A stretch of 64,000 nt of DNA from Agreia sp. PsM10 (GCF_030433855.1 NZ_JARUXC010000012.1:49786-113785); one strand, 5' to 3'; numbered from the stretch's first letter, positions 1-8,092 are shown. Translations and numbers: made by a program. Notes: generated from the sequence alone by a model not told the origin.

Positions 1-458
1 ATGGTCAGATTCGTCAACGTGCTCAACGGGCTGATGTCGGAGATCTGGTTGCCGTAGGCGCCGACGATGGTCAGAGTCGTCATATTCGACAGCGGGCTGA
101 GGTCGGTGATCTGGTTTCCGCCGACATTGAGCGAGGTCAGAATCGGGAGCATCGAGACTTTTGTCAGGTCAGAGATGCTGTTGTCGGCGAGAGTGAGGTT
201 GTCGAGTGACGTGAAGTTCTCGATACCGCCGAGGTTCGTGATGCCCATGCCGGAGCAGTTGAGTCCCGTCAGGGACGCGGCCTGCGTGGTCGACACCGGA
301 GCAGTAGCTGACTGGCCGAGCCACTGATTGGCGCACGCCTGCAATGCCGGGTCGGCGAACGTGACATCGGCGGCGTTCGCCGGCGCAGCCATGAACAGCG
401 ACCCGACGATGGTCGCTGAGAGAATCACCGCGGATGCGATGGAACGTGATCGTTTCAC
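1..458 (-). CDS. secreted leucine-rich-repeat protein, internalin-like (partial, C-terminus off the window)
   Basis: Starts with GTG at 458 on the minus strand, after a GAGA-type ribosome site, and runs off the left edge (about 152 codons seen). A short basic N-terminus (KRSRS), a hydrophobic stretch and an A-N-A-A-like cleavage region form a signal peptide. The mature part opens with a capping segment containing two Cys. It then shows repeats of about 22 residues of the form L-x-x-L-x-L-x-x-N-x-I-x-D-L-x-x-L, the internalin/BspA-type leucine-rich repeat. Such proteins are exported and usually bind other proteins or surfaces; the target here is unknown. Sorting signals, if any, lie outside the window. 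Confidence 0.75.
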   Translation of the reverse strand, partial: MKRSRSIASAVILSATIVGSLFMAAPANAADVTFADPALQACANQWLGQSATAPVSTTQAASLTGLNCSGMGITNLGGIENFTSLDNLTLADNSISDLTKVSMLPILTSLNVGGNQITDLSPLSNMTTLTIVGAYGNQISDISPLSTLTNLT

Positions 459-848
459 TTGGGGTCTCTTTCGATTGGGTGCGGCGCTACGCCGCTGACG
501 GTCTTCACCGGAGAGAGCGCGGCGGTGCCGCTTTATGACGCGTGAATATTCGTCAATTCCTGCGAGTGCCCTCTCTCGCCACCGTCTGCATGCGCCAATC
601 CCCATTTATGACGCATGCTCGTATATAAGAATTTCTCAGTTATAACAGTCAGACGGGTCCATTTACAACATCGCATCGAGGATTTCTCGGACTCGGGGTG
701 TCTTCGTCGATTTGTGGGAAATAGTCACTGGATGGCGTCACGAATCGGGCTGGAGCACGTCTTACTCCATCGGATGCCGGCTGCCCCATCAGCCGGCATC
801 CCGCTGCAGTTCGACGACCAGAGTTCGCCTCCGCCGAAAGGAATCCCT
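459..848. other. 390-bp non-coding region between divergent genes
   Basis: No convincing gene. It carries the promoters of the minus-strand repeat protein and of the plus-strand gene at 849. It is visibly more AT-rich around 600-680 than its surroundings. A 10-base direct repeat, TTTATGACGC, occurs at 532-541 and 605-614, and a short palindrome GAATATTC lies near 545. An open frame entering the next gene from 615 lacks a ribosome site and is not believed. Confidence 0.5.
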
Positions 849-1361
849 ATGACCGACTACTCCGCCATCGCGGCGCGCCTCACCTCGCCCGACCAGATGC
901 TCGCACTGTGCGACGAGCCGAAGGTCTTCGGGGCGAAGAAACAGGCGCAGGCCGCATACGAGCTCTGGAGTCGGGCGGACGAGCGATTCGTCGGCGCCTA
1001 TGCGGGCCTTCGCGCGCCCGGTGGATCGGGTACCGGATTCGTCATCAGGCTGTTCTGGGACCCGTCACGGACCACGCCCGACCTCGATGCCATCCGCATG
1101 GCCATCGCATCCGAGTTGCCCGTCGGCATGACGCGTGCTGACGAGAAGGCGACCTACAAGGGCCGAGACAAGAAGCAGGGGGTCTTCTTCACGTGGCAGG
1201 GCATGTCGTCACGCCCCCTGAGCGCCTGGTTCATGGAGCGATTCGGCGTATACGCCTGTGCCACGCAGCTGTTCGACGAATCCGACCTGACGCAGGACGT
1301 CGCGGTGGTGGCCGTGTCGGGCGGGGTGGATCATCTCTGGACCCTGACGGCGCCACGGTGA
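849..1361 (+). CDS. hypothetical protein, 170 aa
   Basis: Family not recognised. The ATG at 849 is chosen because GAAAGGA lies just upstream; a longer frame back to 615 would read through AT-rich non-coding-looking DNA. The protein is soluble, has no signal peptide, and looks like a compact alpha/beta fold with tryptophan- and phenylalanine-rich strands (VIRLFWD, GVFFTWQG, WFMERFGVYACA). The stop TGA at 1359-1361 overlaps a possible GTG start of the next small gene, so the two may be translationally coupled. It lies upstream of an ECF sigma factor fusion and could be part of the same transcription unit; that is inference. Confidence 0.6.
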   Translation: MTDYSAIAARLTSPDQMLALCDEPKVFGAKKQAQAAYELWSRADERFVGAYAGLRAPGGSGTGFVIRLFWDPSRTTPDLDAIRMAIASELPVGMTRADEKATYKGRDKKQGVFFTWQGMSSRPLSAWFMERFGVYACATQLFDESDLTQDVAVVAVSGGVDHLWTLTAPR

Positions 1362-1663
1362 ACGTCGACGTTGCGCCGTCTGGAATCTTTCCGGGGGCCG
1401 TTTTCGTCCGTCGCATCATGGATCGAGTCCCGGGGCATCTCTCTCGACGTGACGAACCTGAGTCGAGTCGACGGCGCATGAACAGCGACCATCGTCGCCA
1501 ACTGCGCGCGCTGTTCGGGCGCGTCAGCGATGAGGCGCACGCAGAGCTCGTGGTGCTCGCGGAGTCTGCAGCGCGAGCGGGGCGGCGGAACAACACGACG
1601 GCCGAGCGCGAGCTGCTCGCCGAGTTCGAGCGGTCCTTAGCCCAGGCCTGTCTCGCTATCTGA
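1358..1663 (+). CDS. small hypothetical protein (101 aa from GTG 1358, or 61 aa from ATG 1478)
   Basis: Unrecognised. The GTG at 1358 overlaps the stop of the upstream gene (GTGA), which favours coupled translation. The ATG at 1478 gives a cleaner, helical, charged 61-residue product (NSDHRRQLRALFG ... AERELLAEFERSLAQA). The C-terminal 60 residues look like a real amphipathic helical domain; the first 40 are Arg/Pro-rich and may not be coding. A long open frame on the opposite strand here is only a shadow of high GC. Confidence 0.4.
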   Translation: MNVDVAPSGIFPGAVFVRRIMDRVPGHLSRRDEPESSRRRMNSDHRRQLRALFGRVSDEAHAELVVLAESAARAGRRNNTTAERELLAEFERSLAQACLAI

Positions 1664-1701
1664 GTTTTCGTCACAAGCGCTGATGTGGAACGTCTCCCTC
1701 T

Positions 1702-3444
1702 GTGACGGTGCAACGGACAAGCAAACGAGGGAACGAGATTACACCTATGGGCGCAGCAAGGGAACCACGTCGGCGCTCTGGGCCCGCTCAGTACTCCACG
1801 CAATCCGACAACGAGCTGGTCGTCGCAACGAGGGAAGGTGATCGCTCTGCCTACGCCGAACTGTGGCGGCGTCACTCTCGAGCAGCGATCAGTGTCGCCC
1901 GGTCGTATACCTCGTTCGACGCCGACGACGTGGTGGCCGAAGCCTTCGCCAACATCTACACGACGATCGGAAGAGGGGGAGGGCCCACCGGTGGATTCCG
2001 GCCTTATCTGTTCACAACGGTGCGCAATGTGGCGGCCCAATGGGGCCGCGCCGCGAACACTCTGAACGTCGAAGACATCGAGACCATCGGCGACATGTCG
2101 AATGAGGCCGACACCCTCGACCGTCTGGAGAAGAGCCTGGCGGCCACCGCCTTCAGGTCTCTGCCCAATTCGTGGCAGGAGGTGCTCTGGTACTCCGAGG
2201 TCGAGTCGCTGACTCCACGACAGATCGCTCCGCTGCTGGGGCTGTCGCCGAATTCCGTGTCCGCGCTTGCCATGCGTGCTCGAGAGGGTCTGCGGGTGGC
2301 GTGGGTGAAGGCGCACCTGTCATCCGCGAGCGCGGACCCCGAATGCTCGTGGACGATCGAGAGACTTCCCGCGTGGTCGCGAGGTGGGGTCACGCAGCGG
2401 ACGAAGACGCGAATCGACGCGCACCTCGAGTCGTGTGTCGATTGCCGGGCCGCGGCGGACGAGGCGGAGCACATGAACGGACGTCTGGCCGTGATCCTGC
2501 TCCCTTTGGCGGCCGGTGTGGCCGGCGCCGCTGCTTACATCAGGACGGTCGGATCGAACTCGCCGATGGCGCCCGTCGCGATCGCGACAGTCGGTGGCGT
2601 CTCCGTGTCGGGTACCGGCATCGCGGTCGTCGCCGGGCTGCTTGCCGCAGCGCTGGTCGTCGCCGTCTGTCTGGTTCCTTCCTCCGGGGGAACAGCTGTC
2701 GCAGGCACGGAGAGGCTTCACGCGCCCGCGCAGGTTCCGACATCGTCGGCCCCACCCGAGGGCACGGGCTCGACCGAGCCCGCTCCACCGATGATGACGA
2801 CATCCCCGGATGCGGATGACAGCCTGGATCCCGCCGCCGTTCCGCCGGCAGCCGGCATGCAGGCCGAACCGGCGGAGGCCACGTCTGCTCCTGCCGAGGA
2901 CCCGCAGGCCAGCGTTCTCGACGCGCCGAGCATCGAGTCCTCGAGCCGGCCCATGATCGTCTATCCCGCCGTGCACGGCACGGCCGCACCTCACGCCGTC
3001 GTCGCTCTTGCTGCGAACGGAGTTGCCGACGAGTGGACGACCACGGCCGATGCGGCGGGATCATGGGAGGCCGAACTGACCGGACTGACTCCGGGCACCT
3101 GGTCGGTGACCGCGTCGCAGAGCGTGACCGATACGTCCGACGTGCGACATTCCGAGCGTTCGAGGGAGGTTGTCGTCGAACTCCTGGATGCGCCCCAGGC
3201 CGTGAACGGCGCGGTCAGCTCGTCACCCCACGACGGATCGATCTCAGGCGAGGCCGGCGCGTCTTACGTATATACGCTCGTTCTCGCTACGGGGCAGATC
3301 GCTGAAAGCATCCTGATTCTGGATGCCGACGGCAACGGATGGGTTCCCATTCCGAGAGACGACGAGGTCGAGTCCATCGCGGTCCACTACGTCTTCGGCG
3401 ACTGGCGAGGCCCGATCAACGTGATCGTGCCTCCTTTTCGCTGA
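1702..3444 (+). CDS. ECF sigma factor fused to zinc-finger anti-sigma-like domain, membrane segments and an extracellular Ig-like domain
   Basis: 580 aa from GTG 1702; ATG 1747 is an alternative start. Sigma region 2 (about 45-112: SAYAELWRRHSRAA, DADDVVAEAF) and region 4 (about 150-203: LPNSWQEVLWYSEVE, TPRQIAPLLGLSPNSVSA) are clear. H241-x3-C245-x2-C248 (HLESCVDC) follows, the zinc ligand pattern of ZAS anti-sigma factors. Two hydrophobic stretches (about 263-282 and 306-327) can anchor the protein. A Pro/Thr/Ser/Glu linker (330-410) leads to a beta-rich Ig-like domain (about 413-500) and a C-terminal domain. Known family logic: the zinc finger restrains the sigma domains. Inference: a surface signal read by the outer domain frees or activates sigma while it stays at the membrane. 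No target promoters can be assigned. Confidence 0.85.
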   Translation: MTVQRTSKRGNEITPMGAAREPRRRSGPAQYSTQSDNELVVATREGDRSAYAELWRRHSRAAISVARSYTSFDADDVVAEAFANIYTTIGRGGGPTGGFRPYLFTTVRNVAAQWGRAANTLNVEDIETIGDMSNEADTLDRLEKSLAATAFRSLPNSWQEVLWYSEVESLTPRQIAPLLGLSPNSVSALAMRAREGLRVAWVKAHLSSASADPECSWTIERLPAWSRGGVTQRTKTRIDAHLESCVDCRAAADEAEHMNGRLAVILLPLAAGVAGAAAYIRTVGSNSPMAPVAIATVGGVSVSGTGIAVVAGLLAAALVVAVCLVPSSGGTAVAGTERLHAPAQVPTSSAPPEGTGSTEPAPPMMTTSPDADDSLDPAAVPPAAGMQAEPAEATSAPAEDPQASVLDAPSIESSSRPMIVYPAVHGTAAPHAVVALAANGVADEWTTTADAAGSWEAELTGLTPGTWSVTASQSVTDTSDVRHSERSREVVVELLDAPQAVNGAVSSSPHDGSISGEAGASYVYTLVLATGQIAESILILDADGNGWVPIPRDDEVESIAVHYVFGDWRGPINVIVPPFR

Positions 3445-3470
3445 CTCTTCACCAACCGAAGGGAACACGA

Positions 3471-3995
3471 ATGGGAATCGGTCTGACCATGCTGCTCGCC
3501 TGGCTGAGCGTGAACCTGCTCCCGAACGCACGGATCGCGACCAGCCCCGACTTCCCGACCCTCGGTGACGAAGCGCGCGACCTCGCCGTCGGAGCGGTCC
3601 AGATCGCCACCTCGCAGGGGCGGTGGAACGATCCCGAGACTCGCAGCATCCAGGAGTCGACGTCGCTTCGCTCGAGGATGATTCAGATGTGGGGACTGAC
3701 CGACCGCGAGACCTGGCTCGAGACGTTTCGTGAACTGCCGAGCCTGAAGAAAAAAGCCCTCGGCTCGGTCGTGCTGCCGGGGCACGAGACGATCGCGTCG
3801 GTGCGCGGGTACGCGCACGGGCAGCAGATCGCCGTCGCGACCTGGGGCGTCGCGCTCGGCTTCGCGACGCTCCGAGAGGTCAGTGCGCAGGCGAGGAAAG
3901 ACTTCGATTCGAACCCCCACGGCCTGATCGCGTATGGACAGCTCTTCGAGGCGAAGCGGGGAAACTCCGGGCCCTGGAGTCAGCTGGGATGGTGA
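3471..3995 (+). CDS. hypothetical protein, 174 aa, possibly DUF1266-like
   Basis: Start ATG 3471 follows AAGGGAA at good spacing and begins 26 bp after the sigma fusion, so it is probably co-transcribed. Residues 1-20 are hydrophobic (MGIGLTMLLAWLSVNLLP) and may be a signal anchor. The remainder is rich in Trp, Arg and acidic residues (RMIQMWGLTDRETWLETFREL, GQQIAVATWGVALGFATLREV). Small W-R-rich domains of this kind occur in DUF1266-type proteins, but I cannot confirm membership. The stop overlaps the start of the next gene (ATGGTGA), suggesting coupling. Confidence 0.6.
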   Translation: MGIGLTMLLAWLSVNLLPNARIATSPDFPTLGDEARDLAVGAVQIATSQGRWNDPETRSIQESTSLRSRMIQMWGLTDRETWLETFRELPSLKKKALGSVVLPGHETIASVRGYAHGQQIAVATWGVALGFATLREVSAQARKDFDSNPHGLIAYGQLFEAKRGNSGPWSQLGW

Positions 3996-5017
3996 CCTCG
4001 CCGGTCGCCGGAGCCGAATCCCGGCCCTCCTGGAGACGCTTTGTTCGCATTCAGGGGCTCTCGGGAAGCGGACTCGGCCAGCTCATCGGGGGCGTCGTCT
4101 ACGCAGGCGCCACCGTCACCGCCGTGGGAATCGGTCTGCCCATTTTTCTGCCGCAATATGCCGCGCTGATCACGTCGGCGGGTGTGCCGCTGCTCGTCGT
4201 CCTCTTCGCGATCCTGACGGCATTCGTGGTGAGGTCGATGCGGCGCGGCGTTCTGCTGCAGTCGTGGTCGGAGAGTCGGGGGATGCGGTACGTGCATCAG
4301 CGGCGGAGTCGACATCGCAGCGCCTGGCCCGGCTCCCCGTTTCCGCACTCGGGCGGGTATTTCGTGCGACACCACGTGATCGGTACCGACATTGAGACCG
4401 GGCGGTTCCGGTCGCTGCCCGACGACTCCGGCTACCACTCGGCGGGTCTTCTCAACTCGTTCACCTTCGTCAGATTCGCCCTGCCGACATCGGTGCCGCA
4501 TCTCGTGGTCACGAGCAACCGTTCGTCCGCACTCAGCGCGGCCGGGCTCGCGATCTCGGGTGGACGTGTTCTTCGCGGCAGTCTCGAGTTCGACTCGTCC
4601 TTCACCCTCCACTGCCCGGCCGACTACGAGCGCGACGCGCTGTACATCTTCACACCGGACCTTCTCGCGCTGATGCTCGACGCCGCCCCCGGGTGCGATC
4701 TCGAGCTCATCGACGACATGGCCTACCTCTACGTGTCCCGCGAACCGAAGCTGTGGGTCGGCCCGGTGGCAGACGAGCTGTTGGCCGTCGTCGCGCTTCT
4801 TCGGCGCAAATTGGACCGACAGACCCGGCGATACACCGATGTTCGACTCACGGAGAAGATCGTGTCGCCGGGTGCGCCGAGGGTCGCGGTCGAAGGCCTT
4901 CGGCTCGCCAATCGCAGGAGCATGCGAAGCCGTGCCATCGCCGCCGCCTTGGCGCTCCCCGGGATGCTGCTGGCTGCGTCACTCGTCGCTCAGGCGCTCG
5001 GCTGGATCTCGATCTGA
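3989..5017 (+). CDS. hypothetical membrane protein, 342 aa
   Basis: Start ATG 3989 overlaps the upstream stop. Two closely spaced membrane helices lie at about residues 25-85 (GQLIGGVVYAGATVTAVGIG, ALITSAGVPLLVVLFAILTAFVV) and a third at the C-terminus (AAALALPGMLLAASLVAQALG). Between them is a cytoplasmic beta-rich domain of about 230 residues with a conserved-looking stretch (DSGYHSAGLLNSFTFVRF) and VPHLVVTSN. The layout, two N-terminal helices and a soluble domain, recalls DUF3137-type membrane proteins; this is a guess from topology. It may act with the 3471 gene. Confidence 0.65.
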   Translation: MVTSPVAGAESRPSWRRFVRIQGLSGSGLGQLIGGVVYAGATVTAVGIGLPIFLPQYAALITSAGVPLLVVLFAILTAFVVRSMRRGVLLQSWSESRGMRYVHQRRSRHRSAWPGSPFPHSGGYFVRHHVIGTDIETGRFRSLPDDSGYHSAGLLNSFTFVRFALPTSVPHLVVTSNRSSALSAAGLAISGGRVLRGSLEFDSSFTLHCPADYERDALYIFTPDLLALMLDAAPGCDLELIDDMAYLYVSREPKLWVGPVADELLAVVALLRRKLDRQTRRYTDVRLTEKIVSPGAPRVAVEGLRLANRRSMRSRAIAAALALPGMLLAASLVAQALGWISI

Positions 5018-5020
5018 TCT

Positions 5021-5036
5021 GTGAAAAAAACTTCAC
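5021..5036. promoter_or_regulatory. short inverted repeat GTGAA-N6-TTCAC downstream of the membrane protein gene
   Basis: GTGAA (5021-5025) and TTCAC (5032-5036) flank an A-rich centre just after the stop at 5017 and 89 bp before the next gene. It could be an operator of the lipoprotein gene or a weak terminator; the arms are too short to decide. Confidence 0.25.
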
Positions 5037-5124
5037 TTCGCCTCACAAAGTGGCGTCACGAAAGAGGGCAGGGCACGTCTTCCTAACGTCCCCAATGACC
5101 TGAATCCTAGAGAGCAGCCTCGTC

Positions 5125-5634
5125 ATGACCTCGGCCCCCCTCACCCGCACGCTCATCACCGGCCTGGCCGCCACCCTGTCGGCCGCTGCCCTCCTCACCG
5201 GCTGCAGCGCGATCTCCGACCTCGTACCGCAGAATGCCACGCGCGACGGTGAGACCGGCGTTGTCACCGAGGCCGGCGACACCAGCGTCTTCACCCTTCG
5301 CGAGGGCGATTGCATCAACGACGTCGCCGAGATGGTCTCCGATGTCCCGACAGTTCCCTGCGACCAGCTGCACGACTGGGAGGTCTACAGGAACGTGACC
5401 ATGACCGATACGGACTTTCCCGGAGACGAGGCCATTGCCGCGTTCGCCGACGAACAGTGCAATGCCGAGTTCGGTACGTTCATCGGAGTCGCCTACGAGT
5501 CATCCGTGTATGAGAACAACTACTACGTGCCCAACGCCGACTCATGGGAGCAGCTCGGCGACAGGATAGTGAGCTGCCTCGTGGGAGATCCGGCTGGCCA
5601 GGTCACCGGTTCATTGCGCGGAATCGGAGCCTGA
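5125..5634 (+). CDS. septum-formation-domain lipoprotein, 169 aa
   Basis: N-terminal lipoprotein signal peptide with lipobox LLTGC (lipidated Cys at residue 26). The mature part has the actinobacterial septum formation domain pattern: F-x-L-x-x-G-D-C-I-x-D (REGDCIND), V-P-C-x-x-x-H-D-W-E-V (VPCDQLHDWEVYRN), F-P-G-x-x-A-I-A-A-F-A-x-x-x-C and a C-terminal W-x-x-G-x-R-x-x-x-C-L. Four conserved Cys probably form two disulfides outside the membrane. The exact role is unknown; the family is named for a link to septum formation in actinobacteria. It stands alone, 59 bp before a TetR gene. Confidence 0.85.
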   Translation: MTSAPLTRTLITGLAATLSAAALLTGCSAISDLVPQNATRDGETGVVTEAGDTSVFTLREGDCINDVAEMVSDVPTVPCDQLHDWEVYRNVTMTDTDFPGDEAIAAFADEQCNAEFGTFIGVAYESSVYENNYYVPNADSWEQLGDRIVSCLVGDPAGQVTGSLRGIGA

Positions 5635-5667
5635 TCGCCGTGACCTCTTTCCGCCAGGCTCACTCTC

Positions 5668-5685
5668 TCTCCAGTCGACTGGAGA
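5668..5685. promoter_or_regulatory. perfect 18-bp palindrome, likely TetR autoregulatory operator
   Basis: TCTCCAGTCGACTGGAGA reads the same on both strands and ends 8 bases before the GTG start of the TetR gene. Its size and place fit an operator through which the regulator represses itself. The site overlaps the ribosome-binding region (GGAGA), so binding would also mask translation initiation on a nascent transcript's template. Confidence 0.6.
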
Positions 5686-5692
5686 CAGGATC

Positions 5693-6295
5693 GTGGTGAA
5701 TCTGCTCGCGCAGCCGGCCTTATCGCCTCCGCAGCAGAAGAGGGCTTTCGAACGACGGGCCGCCTGCATCGACGCCGCGCGCGAGATCCTCCTGGTCGAT
5801 GGAGTGGACGGTCTCACGATGCACGGAGCGAGCGAGGCCGCGGGCGGAAGCAAGGCCGCGATCTATCGGTACTTCAGCGACAGGACGGACCTCGTCGATG
5901 CTGTTGTGCAGGCCGATCGTGAGCGACTCGAGTCGTTGTTCGAGCGCTATGCGGATGCGATGACGATGGGCACCGAGCTCGACGTTCTGCACCAAGCGGT
6001 TCGGGCCATGGTGGACCTACGGGTGAGCGCGACAGGTGCAGTGCCGATCTCCCTGAACTCGCTCGGGCGGTCGCGCCATCGCGATCACGTGTCGAAGTTC
6101 GCGTGGAGCATCGCTGCACGCGTCCACTTCGCGTCCGAGGCAGGACTCGTGAATCTGCGGCTCAACCGATACGAGTACATCGTGGCCTCGGTGGATGCCG
6201 TTCTGGTGCGTGCGCGACGGTCGGCGACACGTGAGGAGACGGGGCGGCTCCAGCGCATGTGTGTCGATGTCGTGGCGGCCGTACTCCGAGATTAA
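5693..6295 (+). CDS. TetR-family transcriptional regulator, 200 aa
   Basis: N-terminal TetR helix-turn-helix at about 20-70: RRAACIDAAREILL, DGLTMHGASEAAGGSKAAIYRYFSDRTDLVDAV. The C-terminal 120 residues form the usual helical ligand-binding and dimer domain with no motif that names a ligand. Starts are GTG 5693 or GTG 5696. A perfect palindrome directly upstream suggests autoregulation. It is tail-to-tail with the ECF sigma gene; the two stop codons share bases at 6292-6295 (TTAA), so transcription from one side could interfere with the other. Confidence 0.9.
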   Translation: MVNLLAQPALSPPQQKRAFERRAACIDAAREILLVDGVDGLTMHGASEAAGGSKAAIYRYFSDRTDLVDAVVQADRERLESLFERYADAMTMGTELDVLHQAVRAMVDLRVSATGAVPISLNSLGRSRHRDHVSKFAWSIAARVHFASEAGLVNLRLNRYEYIVASVDAVLVRARRSATREETGRLQRMCVDVVAAVLRD

Positions 6296-6825
6296 GGGGC
6301 CGTGGCGTCGTCGACGGCCTGGGATGCCTGGGCCAAGGCGCGTCGGGCGCGCGAGATGCGTTGTCGTACGTTTGCGCTGCTGATGCCCATCGCCGAAGCG
6401 ATGTCGTCTGCAGAGGTGCCCTCGATCGCACTCATCAACAGGGGAACGCGGAGCGTCTCCGGCAGCTTCTGGATCGCCTGGAGAGTGCGTCGAAGCCGAT
6501 CTCTGAGCTCGGTGTCGACCTCGATGTCGTCTGCGGAGGGCTCGTCGTCGTCGAGCTCGACCTCGCTGCGTCGCGAGCGCTGGCGAACGACGTCGACCAC
6601 GGTGTTTCGGGCGATCGTGTCGAGCCAGGAGCACATGGGTCGATATTCGGTTGCCCTGACGCCGTTCACGGAATGCCAGGCGCGCAGCGCGACCGTCTGC
6701 GCGACATCGTCGGCCTCGGATGGATGGACGCCGAGGGAGATGCTGCGTCGTCGCAGGCGAAGGGGTTCGGCCGTGAACATCGAGGCCAGCGATGACTGCG
6801 CCTGCGAGTAGGTGCTTCTCTCCAT
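6292..6825 (-). CDS. ECF (sigma-70 family) RNA polymerase sigma factor, 177 aa
   Basis: Start ATG 6825 lies 5 bases after AAGGGGA. Sigma region 2 (about 10-80: LRLRRRSISLGVHPSEADDVAQTVALRAWHS, MCSWLDTIARNTVVDVVRQ) and region 4 (about 115-165: RRTLQAIQKLPETLRVPLL, TSADDIASAMGISSANVRQRISRARRAL) are present; an acidic linker lies between. No anti-sigma gene is adjacent. The divergent neighbour is a SnoaL-like protein; in ECF41-type factors a SnoaL-like domain is fused to the sigma factor, so a functional tie is possible but not shown. The 187-bp gap between them holds both promoters. Confidence 0.88.
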   Translation of the reverse strand: MERSTYSQAQSSLASMFTAEPLRLRRRSISLGVHPSEADDVAQTVALRAWHSVNGVRATEYRPMCSWLDTIARNTVVDVVRQRSRRSEVELDDDEPSADDIEVDTELRDRLRRTLQAIQKLPETLRVPLLMSAIEGTSADDIASAMGISSANVRQRISRARRALAQASQAVDDATAP

Positions 6826-7012
6826 GGGTGTCCCCTTCGATCGAGTGCCGGTGTCACTCATTAAGACGGTGTTCGCCGTTGATTGTGACATCGATTCGCA
6901 AAAATATCTCGAGATGCATGGAGCGAGGCGAGGTGCGTCACATCTCGCACGGTTCTCCGTCTCTCTCTGGGGCGTCTCGACGCGAGGCGCATAATCAAGA
7001 GAAAGCAGACCC

Positions 7013-7384
7013 ATGACCGTCATCTCCGAACTCAGCCAGCTGCACCCCGCATGGGCCGACGCCTTCAACGCGTCCGACATCGATGCGATGCTCGCCCTCG
7101 CCGAGACCGACCAGGTGTTCGTTCCGGCACCGGGCGCCGCGCTCCAGGGCGAGCATGCGAAGGGTGCTCTCGAGCAGTTCCTCTCGCTTGGCCTGCCCAT
7201 CTCAATGGCCGTGCGCCACGCTTTCGAGGCGAACGAGATCGGCCTCGTGATCGTCGACTGGAGCATTTCGGGAATGGGCCCGGATGGATCGCCGGTAGAA
7301 CTGGCCGGAACGACTGCGGATGTCGCCCGTCGTGGTGCCGACGGCTGGAAGTTCGTGATCGACAACCCGTTCGGTACCGCCTGA
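7013..7384 (+). CDS. SnoaL-like / NTF2-fold protein, 123 aa
   Basis: Single NTF2-like domain: N-terminal helix (HPAWADAFNASDIDAMLALAE), then V-F-V-P-A-P-G-A-A-L-Q-G, a helix (GALEQFLSLG) and curved beta-strands ending GWKFVIDNPFG. This is the YybH/SnoaL-like cone fold, which can bind small hydrophobic ligands or act as an isomerase or cyclase; the substrate is unknown. It is divergent from the ECF sigma factor at 6292-6825. Confidence 0.8.
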   Translation: MTVISELSQLHPAWADAFNASDIDAMLALAETDQVFVPAPGAALQGEHAKGALEQFLSLGLPISMAVRHAFEANEIGLVIVDWSISGMGPDGSPVELAGTTADVARRGADGWKFVIDNPFGTA

Positions 7385-7508
7385 TCAGGCCCGCCCGGCG
7401 ACCCGCCAGCAGGAGGGACGCGCGTCAGAGGCTGCGGGGCATAGATTCGACTTCTGACGGCGGAAGCGTTCCTGCCTGGTCTGTGTCCACGGGCGAGAGG
7501 GGCCTCGA

Positions 7509-8039
7509 ATGCCGCGTAGCATCGACGGGCGTCTGGGTCGCCGTTCCGGCAGGACGAGGGCCACGGTGCCGCTCGATCAACTGGACACCCGTGCGATCGC
7601 CCTGCTCGGGGTCGGGTGGCCTGTGATTGCATTGATCGGAGCCGTCGTCTTCGGCCTCGTCGTGGCTCCCGCCATCGGGGGCACCTTCGTCATCGACCTC
7701 TGGGGACGAGGAAGGGCCACGTCTCTCGAAACAGACACCGACGCGTTCGCTGTCGTGCAGTTCGTCTGCGCTGGAGTCGCCCTCATCGCGAGCGTGGTCG
7801 CCGCCGTGGTGGCTCGACGTGCCGCGCGCTTCTCGGTGTGCATCGGCGTGCTGGTCTCGATCCTCACGCCGCTTCTGCAGGGAATCGTCATCGTCAACGC
7901 GGTCGTCCCCTCCTACAGCGACCTCGACCGCGCGGGTCTCGCTTCTCTGGGGATGCTCGGCGGCACGATTCTCGGTGCCGTCTCGTTCTTGCTCGTGGTT
8001 GTCATCACGCGACGGCGGGATACGCAGGCGACGGCCTGA
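7509..8039 (+). CDS. hypothetical membrane protein, 176 aa
   Basis: Four predicted membrane helices: about 27-52 (IALLGVGWPVIALIGAVVFGLVVA), 80-102 (AVVQFVCAGVALIASVVAAVV), 108-130 (FSVCIGVLVSILTPLLQGIVIV) and 145-168 (LGMLGGTILGAVSFLLVVVI). The basic N-terminus is cytoplasmic. No family is recognised. GAGAGGGG precedes the ATG. In the 124-bp gap upstream an inverted repeat CGTCAGA ... TCTGACG (about 7424-7459) could end transcription of the SnoaL-like gene. Confidence 0.6.
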   Translation: MPRSIDGRLGRRSGRTRATVPLDQLDTRAIALLGVGWPVIALIGAVVFGLVVAPAIGGTFVIDLWGRGRATSLETDTDAFAVVQFVCAGVALIASVVAAVVARRAARFSVCIGVLVSILTPLLQGIVIVNAVVPSYSDLDRAGLASLGMLGGTILGAVSFLLVVVITRRRDTQATA

Positions 8040-8092
8040 TCGCATCCGAGGTCTCGACACCACGAACGCGGCCTGCCGTGTCAAGATCGATC

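Noticed and set aside
1231..2316. Long open frame on the minus strand opposite the sigma fusion and small genes
   Set aside because: Arg/Pro/His-rich nonsense typical of GC-rich shadows; the plus strand holds clear sigma motifs.
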